Of a stretch of 57,892 nucleotides of DNA, positions 7,869 through 16,513 are shown piece by piece; position 1 is the first letter of the stretch, and each line of letters begins with the position of its first letter. Both the position numbers and the translations under genes were made by a program. The stretch spans positions 1 through 57,892 of IMG/VR virus record IMGVR_UViG_3300022821_000022; one strand, given 5' to 3'. This DNA comes from a virus. The notes below the pieces were generated by a model, which saw nothing but the letters and a program-made list of their open reading frames with translations, was not told the DNA's origin and searched no databases.

Positions 7869-8095
7869 TGAATTTCCGACTGAGATAATCCAGGGGCAAT
7901 CTTCGGAGGGGGCTTTGTCTCTGCCATCAGAAGGGTTGTACGCATGGCTTTTATGTAACCCCGCCAGTAGCCATCGCCCTCGGGTGTCGCCCCATCCTCC
8001 AGAAATCCCCTGGCTTCTTCGATATTCGCTTTAAGTTTCGTTTCGATTGCGGCCCAAGTCGGGCTGTGCTGGTCGATCTTGAATTCATCGCTCAT
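7865..8095 (-). CDS. Small hypothetical protein between portal and scaffold
   Basis: This 76-residue protein overlaps the portal stop by an ATGA junction (8092-8095), so it is translationally coupled to the portal. The sequence is largely helical and acidic in the first half (DEFKIDQHSPTWAAIETKLK), with 'EARGFLEDGATPEGDGYWRGYIKAMRTTLLM' in the centre. Small proteins of this kind between portal and scaffold are common in podovirus-type genomes, but I cannot name a function. No membrane segment or metal-binding motif. Confidence 0.7.
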   Translation of the reverse strand: MSDEFKIDQHSPTWAAIETKLKANIEEARGFLEDGATPEGDGYWRGYIKAMRTTLLMAETKPPPKIAPGLSQSEIH

Positions 8096-10404
8096 TGGAC
8101 GGTGCCCGTGGTTGAGATATTCGGGTTAGGCGCTGTGGCCTTAACGACCATTTGGCGCTGCGTCAGGGCAGCATCCACGGCGGTCGCCCGCTCCTTGGCG
8201 GCAATCTCACGGTCCTTCTGGGCTAGGCTCTCACGGTTTTTGAGTAGATCCGCCTGTATCTTCTCCATAGAAAGGCCCGAAGTCTGGGACAACTTCATCA
8301 TCTGGGTCTCGCGGTCCATTACGGCCTTGTCCATTGCGGTCTGGCCGGCCATTCGAGCTATTTCCAGCTTAATTTCATCTGGCGAAGGCGGTGGCGGTGG
8401 CGCTGTGGCCTGCTTTTCTTCTTCCTCGGCCAATTCCTCGTCCGTCATAACCAGTTTAGAGGATTCAATCATCATGGTCTTGGAGAGCTCGCGTAGGCCG
8501 TCCACATGCTTGATATATGGCGCGTACACTTCGCTTTCTCCGAATCCTCGCAGGAACTCAGTGAGGTTCTTGGACTGCATATCCCGGACCAGAAGCACCG
8601 AAGATCCACGGGCCTCGACCTCCATATCTCCCTTGATATGCTCTTTAGGGTTGTGCTGCATGTTCCAGTGATAATTACGAGTCAAACAGGGTACGGTGAT
8701 CTTATCGTCCCAATTTCTGACCGCATCACGGAATATTACATTCGCCGCATTCATGAGCATACCGCGGCCTTCTGCGGTCTCTACATGGGCCCCAGCTTCT
8801 CCCTGGGCGACCAGCGGCAGGCTGATTTCCTCGTCCAGGAAAACCATAGCCAGCTTTACGACTTCCAGCAGATATTGAAGGTTTGACGGGGTATTGAAGC
8901 TCTCAAACGGCGGTGCGGACCCAGGAGGAAGGGTCTTTCCAGTCTGGTATAACCAGGCCTTCATCCCTCTCAGGTGCCAATCGCCGTCGGCAGGCTCAAG
9001 GATATTCTGGTTAATAACGATCTGATTGCCGACACTGATATCGGCGTTATCCATCATCATGCGCCATGCGGCGTTAATGATCGACTGGGCGTTGCGGGCC
9101 AGATATGGCACCCCAAACCCGAATATGGACGTGGTATCCTCGACGAAACAGGCCGCAGAGTAGACAGAATCGCCGGAATCCAGAGGATGCGGCCCCAATT
9201 TGAGTGGTTTTCCGTCACTAAACCAGAGAACGACCTTCTGTTCTACGAGCGGGTCCTCCTCCTCTAGCGTGGATATAACCGTCGCGGCATCGTTCGGGTT
9301 CATAATTGATCTGGCGATAGAGTCTATTTCAGCGCCAGTTAGCGGGCCGTGGTATTCCCAGACAATATAACGATTTTCAAGCGAAACATTCTGGTTGTTG
9401 GTGATTTCCCGGATGCTTTGGAGGTAGTTCGGCGCCTGCTCCATCGGCTTGCTTTTGAGGAGCTCGCGGATCTGATTGCGGTCGAAACCGGGCTTTCTAG
9501 CCAGTTTTCTAAGCTGTGACTTGGTATAGGCGTGGCGTTCGTAGAAGAATTCGCACTCGTCGATGGTCCGGGCGTTCATATCCGGGAAGAAGTCCCAGGG
9601 GTCTACGCGGTTCCATTCGGGGCGTGGGTCGGTCTGTACGTCTAGCTTCCATTCGCCGTCAGCGACGGTCCAGCCACCCCGGATACGGCTTTTACTGAGC
9701 GGGCCCTTCATAACGACCGTGCCGATCTTGGTCATATCCTTAATACCGACGCGGCATTTCTCGCCAAACTTGGACTCTACAAGCTGGTCCTCGTTTTCCT
9801 TCTCCATCGCCTCGCCGACGGTCTTGGCTTCTTCAAGTTCATGGGCTGCCTCAATAGCGGCCTGGGCGAAGGGTTGAGCCTTGGCGGCCGCCTCCTTCTC
9901 CTGCACACGCATATTGTCGGCGTATTCCTGGTCGATCGCGGTCGATGCGAGCTTGCTGTAGAGATTGGCCTGCTTAATGAGCTTCCGCGATTCAGCGCGG
10001 GATTTCTCTAGCTTGTTGTTCAGTGTGGGTACGGGCGTTGGGCCCATGGCCCAGTTCTTGTCGTCTGTCGGGAAAAGAATATCCCCGATTCTCGCGCTCC
10101 AGGCGTTTGTTTTCGGTCTGGTTAGGTTGGCGAACACCTTGGACTGCTTGGCTGCGTCGAGGGCGGCCTCTGTTCCTGGCTCATATCTGCCGTGGTATTG
10201 GCGTAAATCTTGAATCCACCGCTGTTCGATTGAGGACTTCTTGCCGACCTGCTCAAGGGCTTCCTTGTCCAAACGGTCGCAAATAGCGGCCACAGCGGCA
10301 GTTGTGCGCTCTCTGTCCTCGGTGCTCATGGCTTCGATTTCTTCCGCCAGGAGCTCGATTATATTCGGTTCAGGAAGTACATCCTGATTCTGGGAGGTCG
10401 TCAT
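8092..10404 (-). CDS. Portal protein
   Basis: This is a 770-residue protein of the P22/N4-like large portal type that forms the dodecameric DNA gate. It is long and mostly helical. The N-terminal crown/clip part includes 'RWIQDLRQYHGRYEPGTE' and 'SKVFANLTRPKTNAWSARIGDILFP', a typical portal signature. Mid-protein 'WNRVDPWDFFPDMNARTIDE' is also characteristic of phage portals. The C-terminus is a long Glu/Ala/Gln helix (barrel-like). It lies between terminase and scaffold. No Shine-Dalgarno is visible before the ATG; instead the TTGAC-N16-TACCTTC motif ends only 9 nt upstream. Confidence 0.85.
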   Translation of the reverse strand: MTTSQNQDVLPEPNIIELLAEEIEAMSTEDRERTTAAVAAICDRLDKEALEQVGKKSSIEQRWIQDLRQYHGRYEPGTEAALDAAKQSKVFANLTRPKTNAWSARIGDILFPTDDKNWAMGPTPVPTLNNKLEKSRAESRKLIKQANLYSKLASTAIDQEYADNMRVQEKEAAAKAQPFAQAAIEAAHELEEAKTVGEAMEKENEDQLVESKFGEKCRVGIKDMTKIGTVVMKGPLSKSRIRGGWTVADGEWKLDVQTDPRPEWNRVDPWDFFPDMNARTIDECEFFYERHAYTKSQLRKLARKPGFDRNQIRELLKSKPMEQAPNYLQSIREITNNQNVSLENRYIVWEYHGPLTGAEIDSIARSIMNPNDAATVISTLEEEDPLVEQKVVLWFSDGKPLKLGPHPLDSGDSVYSAACFVEDTTSIFGFGVPYLARNAQSIINAAWRMMMDNADISVGNQIVINQNILEPADGDWHLRGMKAWLYQTGKTLPPGSAPPFESFNTPSNLQYLLEVVKLAMVFLDEEISLPLVAQGEAGAHVETAEGRGMLMNAANVIFRDAVRNWDDKITVPCLTRNYHWNMQHNPKEHIKGDMEVEARGSSVLLVRDMQSKNLTEFLRGFGESEVYAPYIKHVDGLRELSKTMMIESSKLVMTDEELAEEEEKQATAPPPPPSPDEIKLEIARMAGQTAMDKAVMDRETQMMKLSQTSGLSMEKIQADLLKNRESLAQKDREIAAKERATAVDAALTQRQMVVKATAPNPNISTTGTVQ

Positions 10405-10413
10405 AAGATTTAG

Positions 10414-10441
10414 GAAGGTAGACTTAGGCGCTTTTCGTCAA
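10414..10441 (-). promoter_or_regulatory. TTGAC-N16-TACCTTC motif upstream of the portal gene
   Basis: This shares TTGAC, a 16-nt spacer and TACCTTC with 7841-7868, and 17 of 28 aligned positions overall are identical. The right part lies 9 nt before the portal ATG, so if it were a -10 region the portal mRNA would be nearly leaderless. Only two sites were found by eye, so its role is a guess. Confidence 0.3.
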
Positions 10442-10451
10442 GGATATTGTT

Positions 10452-10901
10452 TCAGTGCCCGCCGCTCACAATCTTGGAATAGGCCTTCCAGCCGTCCTTT
10501 GTGATCCCCGAGCGGATCTTTCCTTCGATCAGGCCCAGCGTCATATGTCCCTGTTCAACCAAGGCTATAACGTGATCGACGGCGGCCTCTTTCGACCACC
10601 CCGTAATCCCAGCGATTAGCTGCACCCCGTTATCATCCATGAGACCCTGCCGGATGGTCTGTAGGTCGAACTCTGCGAGAGCGGTGGCGTCGAATTTAAC
10701 GACGTAGGCCTCGGAATGCCGATCCCCAAACTCTGCCCGTTGCTCGTCGGTCTGGTCCAGGTGGTCAAATGTGACTTGCTGGGCCTTAGCTCTAAACCCG
10801 GTGGCACTCAGCTTGTCGGGCGTGATAATGGCGGGGCCTTTTTTCATTCCTGATTGAGCCGCGCTACCGTCCAGAAGGCCCTTCTTGATTGGGGTTTTCA
10901 T
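10452..10901 (-). CDS. Hypothetical protein between terminase and portal
   Basis: This is a 149-residue soluble protein. A short basic N-terminus (MKTPIKKGLLDG) is followed by a beta-type segment (AQQVTFDHLDQTDEQRAEFGDRHSEAYVVKF) and a helical C-terminal half (GWSKEAAVDHVIALVEQGHMTLGLIEGKIRSG). It overlaps the upstream regulator-like gene by an ATGA junction, so both are probably co-translated in the packaging operon. No family recognised. The position suggests a packaging or head-assembly accessory role, but nothing in the sequence proves it. Confidence 0.65.
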   Translation of the reverse strand: MKTPIKKGLLDGSAAQSGMKKGPAIITPDKLSATGFRAKAQQVTFDHLDQTDEQRAEFGDRHSEAYVVKFDATALAEFDLQTIRQGLMDDNGVQLIAGITGWSKEAAVDHVIALVEQGHMTLGLIEGKIRSGITKDGWKAYSKIVSGGH

Positions 10902-11323
10902 GTTGAGACACTCATTGCCAGCGCGAAGGCCATACCCATAGAGATACGCCTATCGCCGACTATTATGGTTTCAGGGACTTGGCCTGCTATAGCGACCTTG
11001 GGTTCGTCTATCACCCTCGCATCGACCACCATCGGGAAGTAGCGCCGCAGCACGGTAATGATCGGCTCGGCTTTTGAGGGCTCTGGTAGGTTATAGAGGG
11101 ACGTAAACTTAATGCCGTCGATACTGGCATAAACCGCTTGATATCCGTCACGCTTGAGGCGACCGGATAAGACAAGATCCCCGCGTGCGATCGACACCTG
11201 CTCTGTTGTCATACCAAGCAGGGCGCCAAGGGCCTTGTTATTGCCGCTGCACCCCTTTCCCTCCTTTGCTGCGTTCCTGAGGTAACGGGCCAGCTTCTCT
11301 TTCATCGCTCGACGTGCAGACAT
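10898..11323 (-). CDS. Small winged-helix-like protein next to terminase
   Basis: The best start is the ATG at 11321-11323, 8 nt after the terminase stop, with AGGAGTG upstream. This gives 141 residues, starting MSARRAMKEKLARYLRN. Residues about 20-55 (NNKALGALLGMTTEQVSIARGDLVLSGRL) look like a helix-turn-helix with a following wing (GYQAVYASIDG), so DNA binding is plausible. An upstream GTG/ATG extension into the terminase gene is possible but has no need of support. It could act in packaging-site recognition or regulation of the late operon. Function is inferred only from the fold-like pattern. Confidence 0.6.
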   Translation of the reverse strand: MSARRAMKEKLARYLRNAAKEGKGCSGNNKALGALLGMTTEQVSIARGDLVLSGRLKRDGYQAVYASIDGIKFTSLYNLPEPSKAEPIITVLRRYFPMVVDARVIDEPKVAIAGQVPETIIVGDRRISMGMAFALAMSVST

Positions 11324-11331
11324 AAACACTC

Positions 11332-12957
11332 CTATGGCACTGGTGCCCTTGGTGGGAATTTGGGTTTTGCTTTGGGGACTTCGTAAGTCACGGGCTCCGC
11401 AAAGGTCAGGGCTATGGCATCCCATTCATCGGGAGACCGTATACCGCGTGCCCGCATATCGTCTTTGGATTCCAGCTTTATGCGCTGGTTCATATCGTAT
11501 TTGTAGTGAGGGCCAACGGCGTCAGACTGCAATGAATCACTGTCTGGTATGTCAGCCCCGCCTACCTGCTCCAACCAATCCCGCGATCGCATCCACATTT
11601 CTGTGCGGCGGTCTTTCGGGCCCGGTCGTTTCTCCATCTTCTTGCCGGTTTCAGACTTGATCCATATATCAGGCTCTTGTGGCGCTCCGCCAAAGTTCAC
11701 AGGGACACAGATTTTCTTATACTTCTCGCCCCAGGAGCACAAAATATCGAAGGTCCCAGCACCCAGGCCGCCCACGTCGATAAAGAATTTAGCGGGCTTA
11801 TGGTGGTCAATCTGCTGTTTGCACCAGTTCGCGCCTTCGACCACATCGAGCTTAATTTTGCTCTCAATGCGGCGGACCTTGCGGCCCTGGCGGTAGGCTA
11901 TACTAAAGCGATCGTTACCGTAGCGAGCGGGATCAGCACCCATAACAAGCGGCCCGAAGCCATCAGCCACGGTCTTGCGGGCCCGAGCAACCAGAGAGGC
12001 CTTAATGTAAGAAAGGTCTGTCGATACGTTGAAGGCCTCGGTCGCGGTCGCGGGGTATTCCTGCTGGAATAGGTTGACATCCTGTAGCGCGACAATTTTA
12101 TTGCGGCGCCATAGCATCTGAGAGAGTTCGAGGTCGTATAGATCTCTGTATTCAATCTCGTCGTCGTCTAGCTCGTAAAGCACACCCTCTTTTGGCTCAA
12201 TCCGGTATTCCGATTGCCAGAACCAGGGGATAAAGATTGGGATATATTCGGAGAGGCCCGCTTCGGCGTCCTGCCACATCAAATGGAACAGGTTGCCCAT
12301 GCCGTTCGCGGTCGATTCCAGGATTACTTCTGTGCCCACGGCGTCAGGTATGGCCTGCATAACCCCAGCGGCGTGCTCGTCGGCATTGGGCCAGAAAGCG
12401 ACCTCGGAACCGTGGAAATACTGAATTGTGCCGGATCGGCCGGCGGCGCGGGTGCCTGCGGTAGAAACACGATATCCACTGTCCAGGGCCGAGAAGTCGA
12501 GTTCCTTGGCGTTCGCCGCACGGGTCGGTGGATGGTCTGGGTCATTCTCCCAATATCGGGTCGTCATTTCAAACAGGTTATCTGTGGCGGCCTGTTCGTG
12601 GGTCAGGATAAAGGTTCTCACGCCCTTGTTGTGGGTGGTCCGCCAATAAAAGCGGCCTTCCACGTAGGTCGAGCACCCTTGTTGTCGCCCCTTCAGGATG
12701 ATCGCCCGAATCTTGCCGGTTTCTTCTAGCTGCTTTTGAAGGAGAAGATGGATATGGAGTTGAACACGGTTTAACCGGAAGGGCTCTAGGGCGCCCTCTC
12801 CTGCGGTGACGTTCTTGGTGCGGATTCTTAGATTGTTGGCAGCGTAACTATTGAAGTTTTCGCTTATCTGTCGCCGTTCGCGCTCCGCTAGGAGTTGCCC
12901 TATCTCGTAATCCTCGTTCGAGAATGGCGTTGTCGATAGCTGCGTCGAGCTCATCAC
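11332..12957 (-). CDS. terL: Terminase large subunit
   Basis: This 541-residue packaging ATPase/nuclease has a Walker A-type loop GRQQGCST at residues 90-97. The segment 'FHGSEVAFWP' (181-190) is followed by the Walker B region VILES (211-215) and coupling motif STANG (215-219). The 'FQQEYPATATEAF' motif (about 297-309) precedes the RNase H-like nuclease domain, whose first acidic residue is in MGADPARYGNDR (Asp342). It translocates DNA through the portal and cuts it. It overlaps the small subunit gene by 110 nt in another frame if the first ATG is used; a later start would shorten that overlap. Length is normal for the family. Confidence 0.92.
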   Translation of the reverse strand: MMSSTQLSTTPFSNEDYEIGQLLAERERRQISENFNSYAANNLRIRTKNVTAGEGALEPFRLNRVQLHIHLLLQKQLEETGKIRAIILKGRQQGCSTYVEGRFYWRTTHNKGVRTFILTHEQAATDNLFEMTTRYWENDPDHPPTRAANAKELDFSALDSGYRVSTAGTRAAGRSGTIQYFHGSEVAFWPNADEHAAGVMQAIPDAVGTEVILESTANGMGNLFHLMWQDAEAGLSEYIPIFIPWFWQSEYRIEPKEGVLYELDDDEIEYRDLYDLELSQMLWRRNKIVALQDVNLFQQEYPATATEAFNVSTDLSYIKASLVARARKTVADGFGPLVMGADPARYGNDRFSIAYRQGRKVRRIESKIKLDVVEGANWCKQQIDHHKPAKFFIDVGGLGAGTFDILCSWGEKYKKICVPVNFGGAPQEPDIWIKSETGKKMEKRPGPKDRRTEMWMRSRDWLEQVGGADIPDSDSLQSDAVGPHYKYDMNQRIKLESKDDMRARGIRSPDEWDAIALTFAEPVTYEVPKAKPKFPPRAPVP

Positions 12958-13504
12958 CAGTTAGCTCCCTCAAAAGAGACCCGGCGCCTACTCCCGGTTT
13001 GTCGCCCGCCGCGGGCTGCTGGAACATTTGCAAGTGCTTCCCGATGTCGACCAGGGCACCGCGCTTGTCCGCCAGCTTGAATGTAACGGTTCTCTCCATC
13101 GAGCCCCCGGATTGCCCGGTTTTCTCTATAATCTTCACTTCGCCAATGGCTGCGGCCTGGGCCCGCGTAATAGCTGACATATCCACGCGCAGCATACCGT
13201 CCGCATCTGGCTTCACGTAATCGAGCATGTTCGAGAAGCCCAAACGGCAGAGTTCCTTCATTACGTCGTCTGCTTTGACGCTGCACCGCTCGCTGCGTTT
13301 GTCTATTTCCCGCTGAATAAAGGCCTGGGCCGCGATTGTTTGCACGATCTTCCAGCCGGTTTTCACGTTGATCTTGCAGGCCTGGGCGGCCCGAGAGATC
13401 GACAGATCCACCATGTATTCCTCTAAGAAACGGCGGTGTGTAACCGTAAGACCGTCCTTGTCTTTTCTTTGAGGCTTCGCTTTTGGTTTGGGGTCTGTTG
13501 CCAT
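12848..13504 (-). CDS. terS: Terminase small subunit
   Basis: This 218-residue protein is of the Terminase_2 (XtmA-like) type. After a basic leader, residues about 20-65 form a DNA-binding helix-turn-helix ('RRFLEEYMVDLSISRAAQ' then 'INVKTGWKIVQ'). Next is the family-typical 'FIQREIDKRSERCSVKADDV' helix and the 'LGFSNMLDYVKPDADG' segment. It recognises the packaging site and recruits the large subunit encoded just downstream. It is separated by only 17 nt from the glycosyltransferase gene upstream, so packaging genes are directly fused to the end of the sugar cassette in one transcript. Confidence 0.85.
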   Translation of the reverse strand: MATDPKPKAKPQRKDKDGLTVTHRRFLEEYMVDLSISRAAQACKINVKTGWKIVQTIAAQAFIQREIDKRSERCSVKADDVMKELCRLGFSNMLDYVKPDADGMLRVDMSAITRAQAAAIGEVKIIEKTGQSGGSMERTVTFKLADKRGALVDIGKHLQMFQQPAAGDKPGVGAGSLLRELTGDELDAAIDNAILERGLRDRATPSGARTATDKRKLQ

Positions 13505-13521
13505 GGGTCAAAAGCATATGC

Positions 13522-14841
13522 TTACCGATTAACAATATCAAGAATCGCAGTCGAAACGGACTCGGCCATGCGGGGCGCGTCCATCATGTATTTGCCAATC
13601 CACACACCAAACGCGGTGCCGTGCGTTATCCGTAGGGATTCGTCCTCATGTAGCTGTAAGGCCAGTCCGCAATAGGCGGCGGTCCCCTCGACCCAGGGCT
13701 GGAGACCATAAAAGACCTCGCGGGCGCCATCCTCCCAGGTTGCCTGAACGAGGGCCGAGGCGCTTTGTTCCTCTGCGGTTTTCTCGTCATGCAGCCAAAC
13801 AACAGGTTTGTACGCTGCCATCGCCTCATAGGCGCAATGTCCGGACTGAAACGGGAAGGTGTCGAGATACACGTCGATCACCTGGGCCCAGAGCCGGGTA
13901 TTGACCCAGCCAAGGAAGGACGTGCGTTTATCTACGCCATGTTCTGCGAACTTGCGCCACACGGTATCCTCGCGCCCGGTGTAGACAAATATGGAATCCG
14001 GGCAGTCTTTCAGGATGGTAGCGACGGCCTCAATATACTGGTCTGACATTTTCTCTGCCCGCCCCATCCAACCGAATATGGTTTGAACCCCTATGCCTTC
14101 CCTGATTTCAAGGGCCCGCTCTGTTTGGCTTTCGTCAAGCAATTCAGGCAAAGCGGTGTAGGTACATTTCCACGTCCGGCCCGCGATTTCCTTGGTCTCG
14201 TCGAACGGGTGGCAGGCGTCCAGGTAGCCGTCTATGGCACCGACACTCAGGCCATGCCACTTATGCGCCCACCAGATATGTTTCGGAGCCACGCCTAAAG
14301 CGGTGGCGAAGGCCATCGACTGCACGACGGAAACGAACACCATAGCGTCGAGGCCGTCCCTAATGCTTATATCCCGAAGCTCTAGCCATGAGTCGAGCAG
14401 GTTCTCGTTGAGGATATGCTTGACCGTGTGGCGCTGAAAAGCCTCGTCGAATTCGGGGTTACGGTCGCCAAAGGTGTAGACGATCGGCAGAATACTGCGG
14501 TTGCCCACTTCGCTGCCCACTTCGCTGCCCAATTGGGCAAGCGCATCCAGGAAGGTAAGCAGATTGACGCTATGGGCCAGGAGCGTAGCGGTCGGCATGA
14601 AGAACCCGATAGCGGGCGGCAGCACACCATCGGCATAAAGACCGCCATATCGCCACGGATTCTCGGGCCCCTTTGGCATTAAATCGCGCCGCATACGGTT
14701 CCCCGCCTCGATCAGCGGGTACTTCATCACACCATGATAGGCCTCGAAGGCTTCCGCGCTGTCCGTGGGGCTCTTAGCCATTCCCGACGTAGCCGCTTCC
14801 ATAGCGAGGGCGTCGAGGGCAAAGCCGTAGGCGTCTTTCAC
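13522..14841 (-). CDS. GT-B type glycosyltransferase (GT41/HMW1C-like)
   Basis: This is a 439-residue protein. Its C-terminal half has the nucleotide-sugar-binding layout of GT-B enzymes: 'TIFGWMGRAEKMSDQYIEAVATIL' and 'IFVYTGREDTVWRKFAEHGV' are followed by 'DVYLDTFPFQSGHCAYEAMAAYKPVVW'. This last pattern is like the donor-binding motif of O-GlcNAc-transferase/HMW1C-type enzymes, which glycosylate proteins. The N-terminal half contains a 12-bp tandem repeat (protein GSEVGSEVGN). The start is GTG, overlapping the TGA of the epimerase gene. Acceptor unknown: virion protein, host surface glycan or host protein are all possible. It is the last enzyme gene of the cassette before terminase. Confidence 0.75.
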   Translation of the reverse strand: MKDAYGFALDALAMEAATSGMAKSPTDSAEAFEAYHGVMKYPLIEAGNRMRRDLMPKGPENPWRYGGLYADGVLPPAIGFFMPTATLLAHSVNLLTFLDALAQLGSEVGSEVGNRSILPIVYTFGDRNPEFDEAFQRHTVKHILNENLLDSWLELRDISIRDGLDAMVFVSVVQSMAFATALGVAPKHIWWAHKWHGLSVGAIDGYLDACHPFDETKEIAGRTWKCTYTALPELLDESQTERALEIREGIGVQTIFGWMGRAEKMSDQYIEAVATILKDCPDSIFVYTGREDTVWRKFAEHGVDKRTSFLGWVNTRLWAQVIDVYLDTFPFQSGHCAYEAMAAYKPVVWLHDEKTAEEQSASALVQATWEDGAREVFYGLQPWVEGTAAYCGLALQLHEDESLRITHGTAFGVWIGKYMMDAPRMAESVSTAILDIVNR

Positions 14842-15797
14842 GTTGTCGGGTCCGCCTCAATCCGGCGTGTGGCCCATTGGCCGACATTCTGCCTGTACCA
14901 ATCGACGGTCTCACGCAGCCCACCAAGCCATGTGGTTTCTGGTTTCCAGTTGAGATCTCGTAGGGCTCTGGTGTTGTCGCACCAATGCTTATGGACCTGT
15001 CCCGGCCGATCCCCGATATTTGCCGGGAATAGGGAGCTTTCCATAATCTTAGACACACACTCAGCGACGTTGTTCACGGAGACAGCGTTGCCGGTGCCTA
15101 GATTGTATACCCGTTCCCGCGTGTGCTCGGTCATAACGGCGTTAATGCCCTCAACCAGATCATCGACGTAGATGTAATCCCGAATAGCCTCGCCGTCGCC
15201 GTGGACTGTCATAGCCTCGCCGCTGATATCCTGGGTGATAAACCGAGGAATCAGCTTCTCCGGGTGCTGGCGAGGGCCGAAGCAGTTGAACGGCCGCACA
15301 ATCTTGGCCTTGATTCCGTAGGTCTCGATATACGAGTAAACCGTGCGATCGGCGCCACACTTCGCAGCGGCGTAGGGGCTCATTGGGTTCAAGGGGTGGT
15401 GCTCATTCATCGGTCTGGTCACGTCCCAATCGGTGCCGTAGACCTCAGACGTGGAGATATGGATTAGCTGGACCTCGGGATTGCGGCGCACGGCCTCGCA
15501 TACGGTCTGTGTGCCGATCACGTCGGTCTCGAAGAACAGGCGGCTATTCACGATAGACCGGGCCACATGGGTTTCAGCGGCGAAGTGGACCACCATATTG
15601 ACCTTGTGAACCAGATCATTGACCAGCATCACATCGCAGACGTTTCCGTAGATGAAGGTCGCCCGAGGGTCGAGGTTGTCCTGTAGTCCCGCGTAGGTCA
15701 GGCAATCCAGGACCAGGACCTCATGCCCAAGGTCGCACATCAGATTGACGAAGTGGGAGCCGATAAACCCGGCGCCCCCGGTGACTAGAATTCTCAT
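14838..15797 (-). CDS. NAD-dependent nucleotide-sugar epimerase/dehydratase
   Basis: This is a 319-residue short-chain dehydrogenase of the extended type. The Rossmann motif TGGAGFIGS is at residues 6-14. The catalytic pair YxxxK is at Tyr142-Lys146 (SPYAAAKCGAD), with the serine/threonine motif STSEVYG at 115-121. dTDP-glucose 4,6-dehydratases usually have STDEVYG with an Asp-Glu pair; here Asp is replaced by Ser, so a 4-epimerase, decarboxylase or GDP-sugar dehydratase activity should be considered. 'RPFNCFGPRQHPEKLIPRF' and 'RDYIYVDDLVEG' are classic for sugar-nucleotide members. It is coupled to the downstream glycosyltransferase (GTGA overlap). It supplies a modified nucleotide sugar. 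Confidence 0.85.
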   Translation of the reverse strand: MRILVTGGAGFIGSHFVNLMCDLGHEVLVLDCLTYAGLQDNLDPRATFIYGNVCDVMLVNDLVHKVNMVVHFAAETHVARSIVNSRLFFETDVIGTQTVCEAVRRNPEVQLIHISTSEVYGTDWDVTRPMNEHHPLNPMSPYAAAKCGADRTVYSYIETYGIKAKIVRPFNCFGPRQHPEKLIPRFITQDISGEAMTVHGDGEAIRDYIYVDDLVEGINAVMTEHTRERVYNLGTGNAVSVNNVAECVSKIMESSLFPANIGDRPGQVHKHWCDNTRALRDLNWKPETTWLGGLRETVDWYRQNVGQWATRRIEADPTT

Positions 15798-15823
15798 ACT
15801 TATGGGACCTATTCGTTAATGGG

Positions 15824-16513
15824 TTATTGTGCGGTGAACCTAAACAGGCTGGCCGGGACCAGAAGCCCCAGCGTGGAACGGTCTGCCACCCCAAAGGGGC
15901 GCAATAGATCGGGGTCTGGCGGCATGATCTGGACAAGGTTAGGGCCTATCAGGCTTGCCATATTGGTTACACCCTTCTCGATACCCTCAACGTCGTCGAA
16001 GGCGTAGATGGTGTCGGAGCCCGAAAGATCGGCAATTAAATCGACATCTTGGGCCTGTAGCCGCCCGTCGAAAAAGAAAAGGTCTATTTGTTTATGGCCG
16101 TGCAGCTTCACGCGCTCGAACATGACCGGGGACATTGTTTTCGGGTAGGTAATAACGGTTGGGCCTGAATGGCGGTTTAGGTCCTTTTCGCTCAAGCAAG
16201 CATTGTTGCCGTCGCATGTATGGATTGTACCAGCCTGGACCATCCCCGAAGCCATGGCGAAGGTGGACTTTCCGATATAGGTCCCAATCTCACAAACCGC
16301 AGTAGGTTTGATATATGAGGTTAAAAGATGGAGCCATATTGCTGTCGATAGGGGGATAGACCCTGTTTTCTCAGCCATAAAGTCCTCGGCAGCTTCGGCA
16401 GTCCGGCTGTAGCCCACCATCCCATCGTGAACCTTGGCGACACGAAACGCGCTCAACCGAAGCAGCCGCTCCCAGAACAGCTTGGACAGGTCGTATGTTG
16501 CGATATCAAACAC
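15824..16513 (-). CDS. SAM-dependent methyltransferase (Methyltransf_24-like)
   Basis: This is a 229-residue class I methyltransferase. The SAM-binding loop is 'VCEIGTYIGKSTFAMAS' (residues about 73-89, E-x-G-x-x-x-G), with a following acidic position in 'IHTCDGNNACLS'. The 'IDLFFFDGRLQAQDVDLIADL' segment matches the motif IV/V region of O-methyltransferases such as those acting on sugars or small molecules (F-F-x-D-G). The start is GTG, overlapping the preceding methyltransferase gene by 8 nt. In the cassette it probably methylates a sugar or its nucleotide-linked precursor. Substrate unknown. Confidence 0.75.
   Translation of the reverse strand: MFDIATYDLSKLFWERLLRLSAFRVAKVHDGMVGYSRTAEAAEDFMAEKTGSIPLSTAIWLHLLTSYIKPTAVCEIGTYIGKSTFAMASGMVQAGTIHTCDGNNACLSEKDLNRHSGPTVITYPKTMSPVMFERVKLHGHKQIDLFFFDGRLQAQDVDLIADLSGSDTIYAFDDVEGIEKGVTNMASLIGPNLVQIMPPDPDLLRPFGVADRSTLGLLVPASLFRFTAQ

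Noticed and set aside
8066-8671. 201-codon plus-strand open frame opposite the portal gene
   Set aside because: It is antisense of the portal C-terminal helices (Ser-rich shadow) with no independent support.
12954-13541. 195-codon minus-strand frame overlapping the small terminase subunit
   Set aside because: It reads as Arg/Gly-rich out-of-frame translation of the terS gene. The terS frame shows the clear family pattern.
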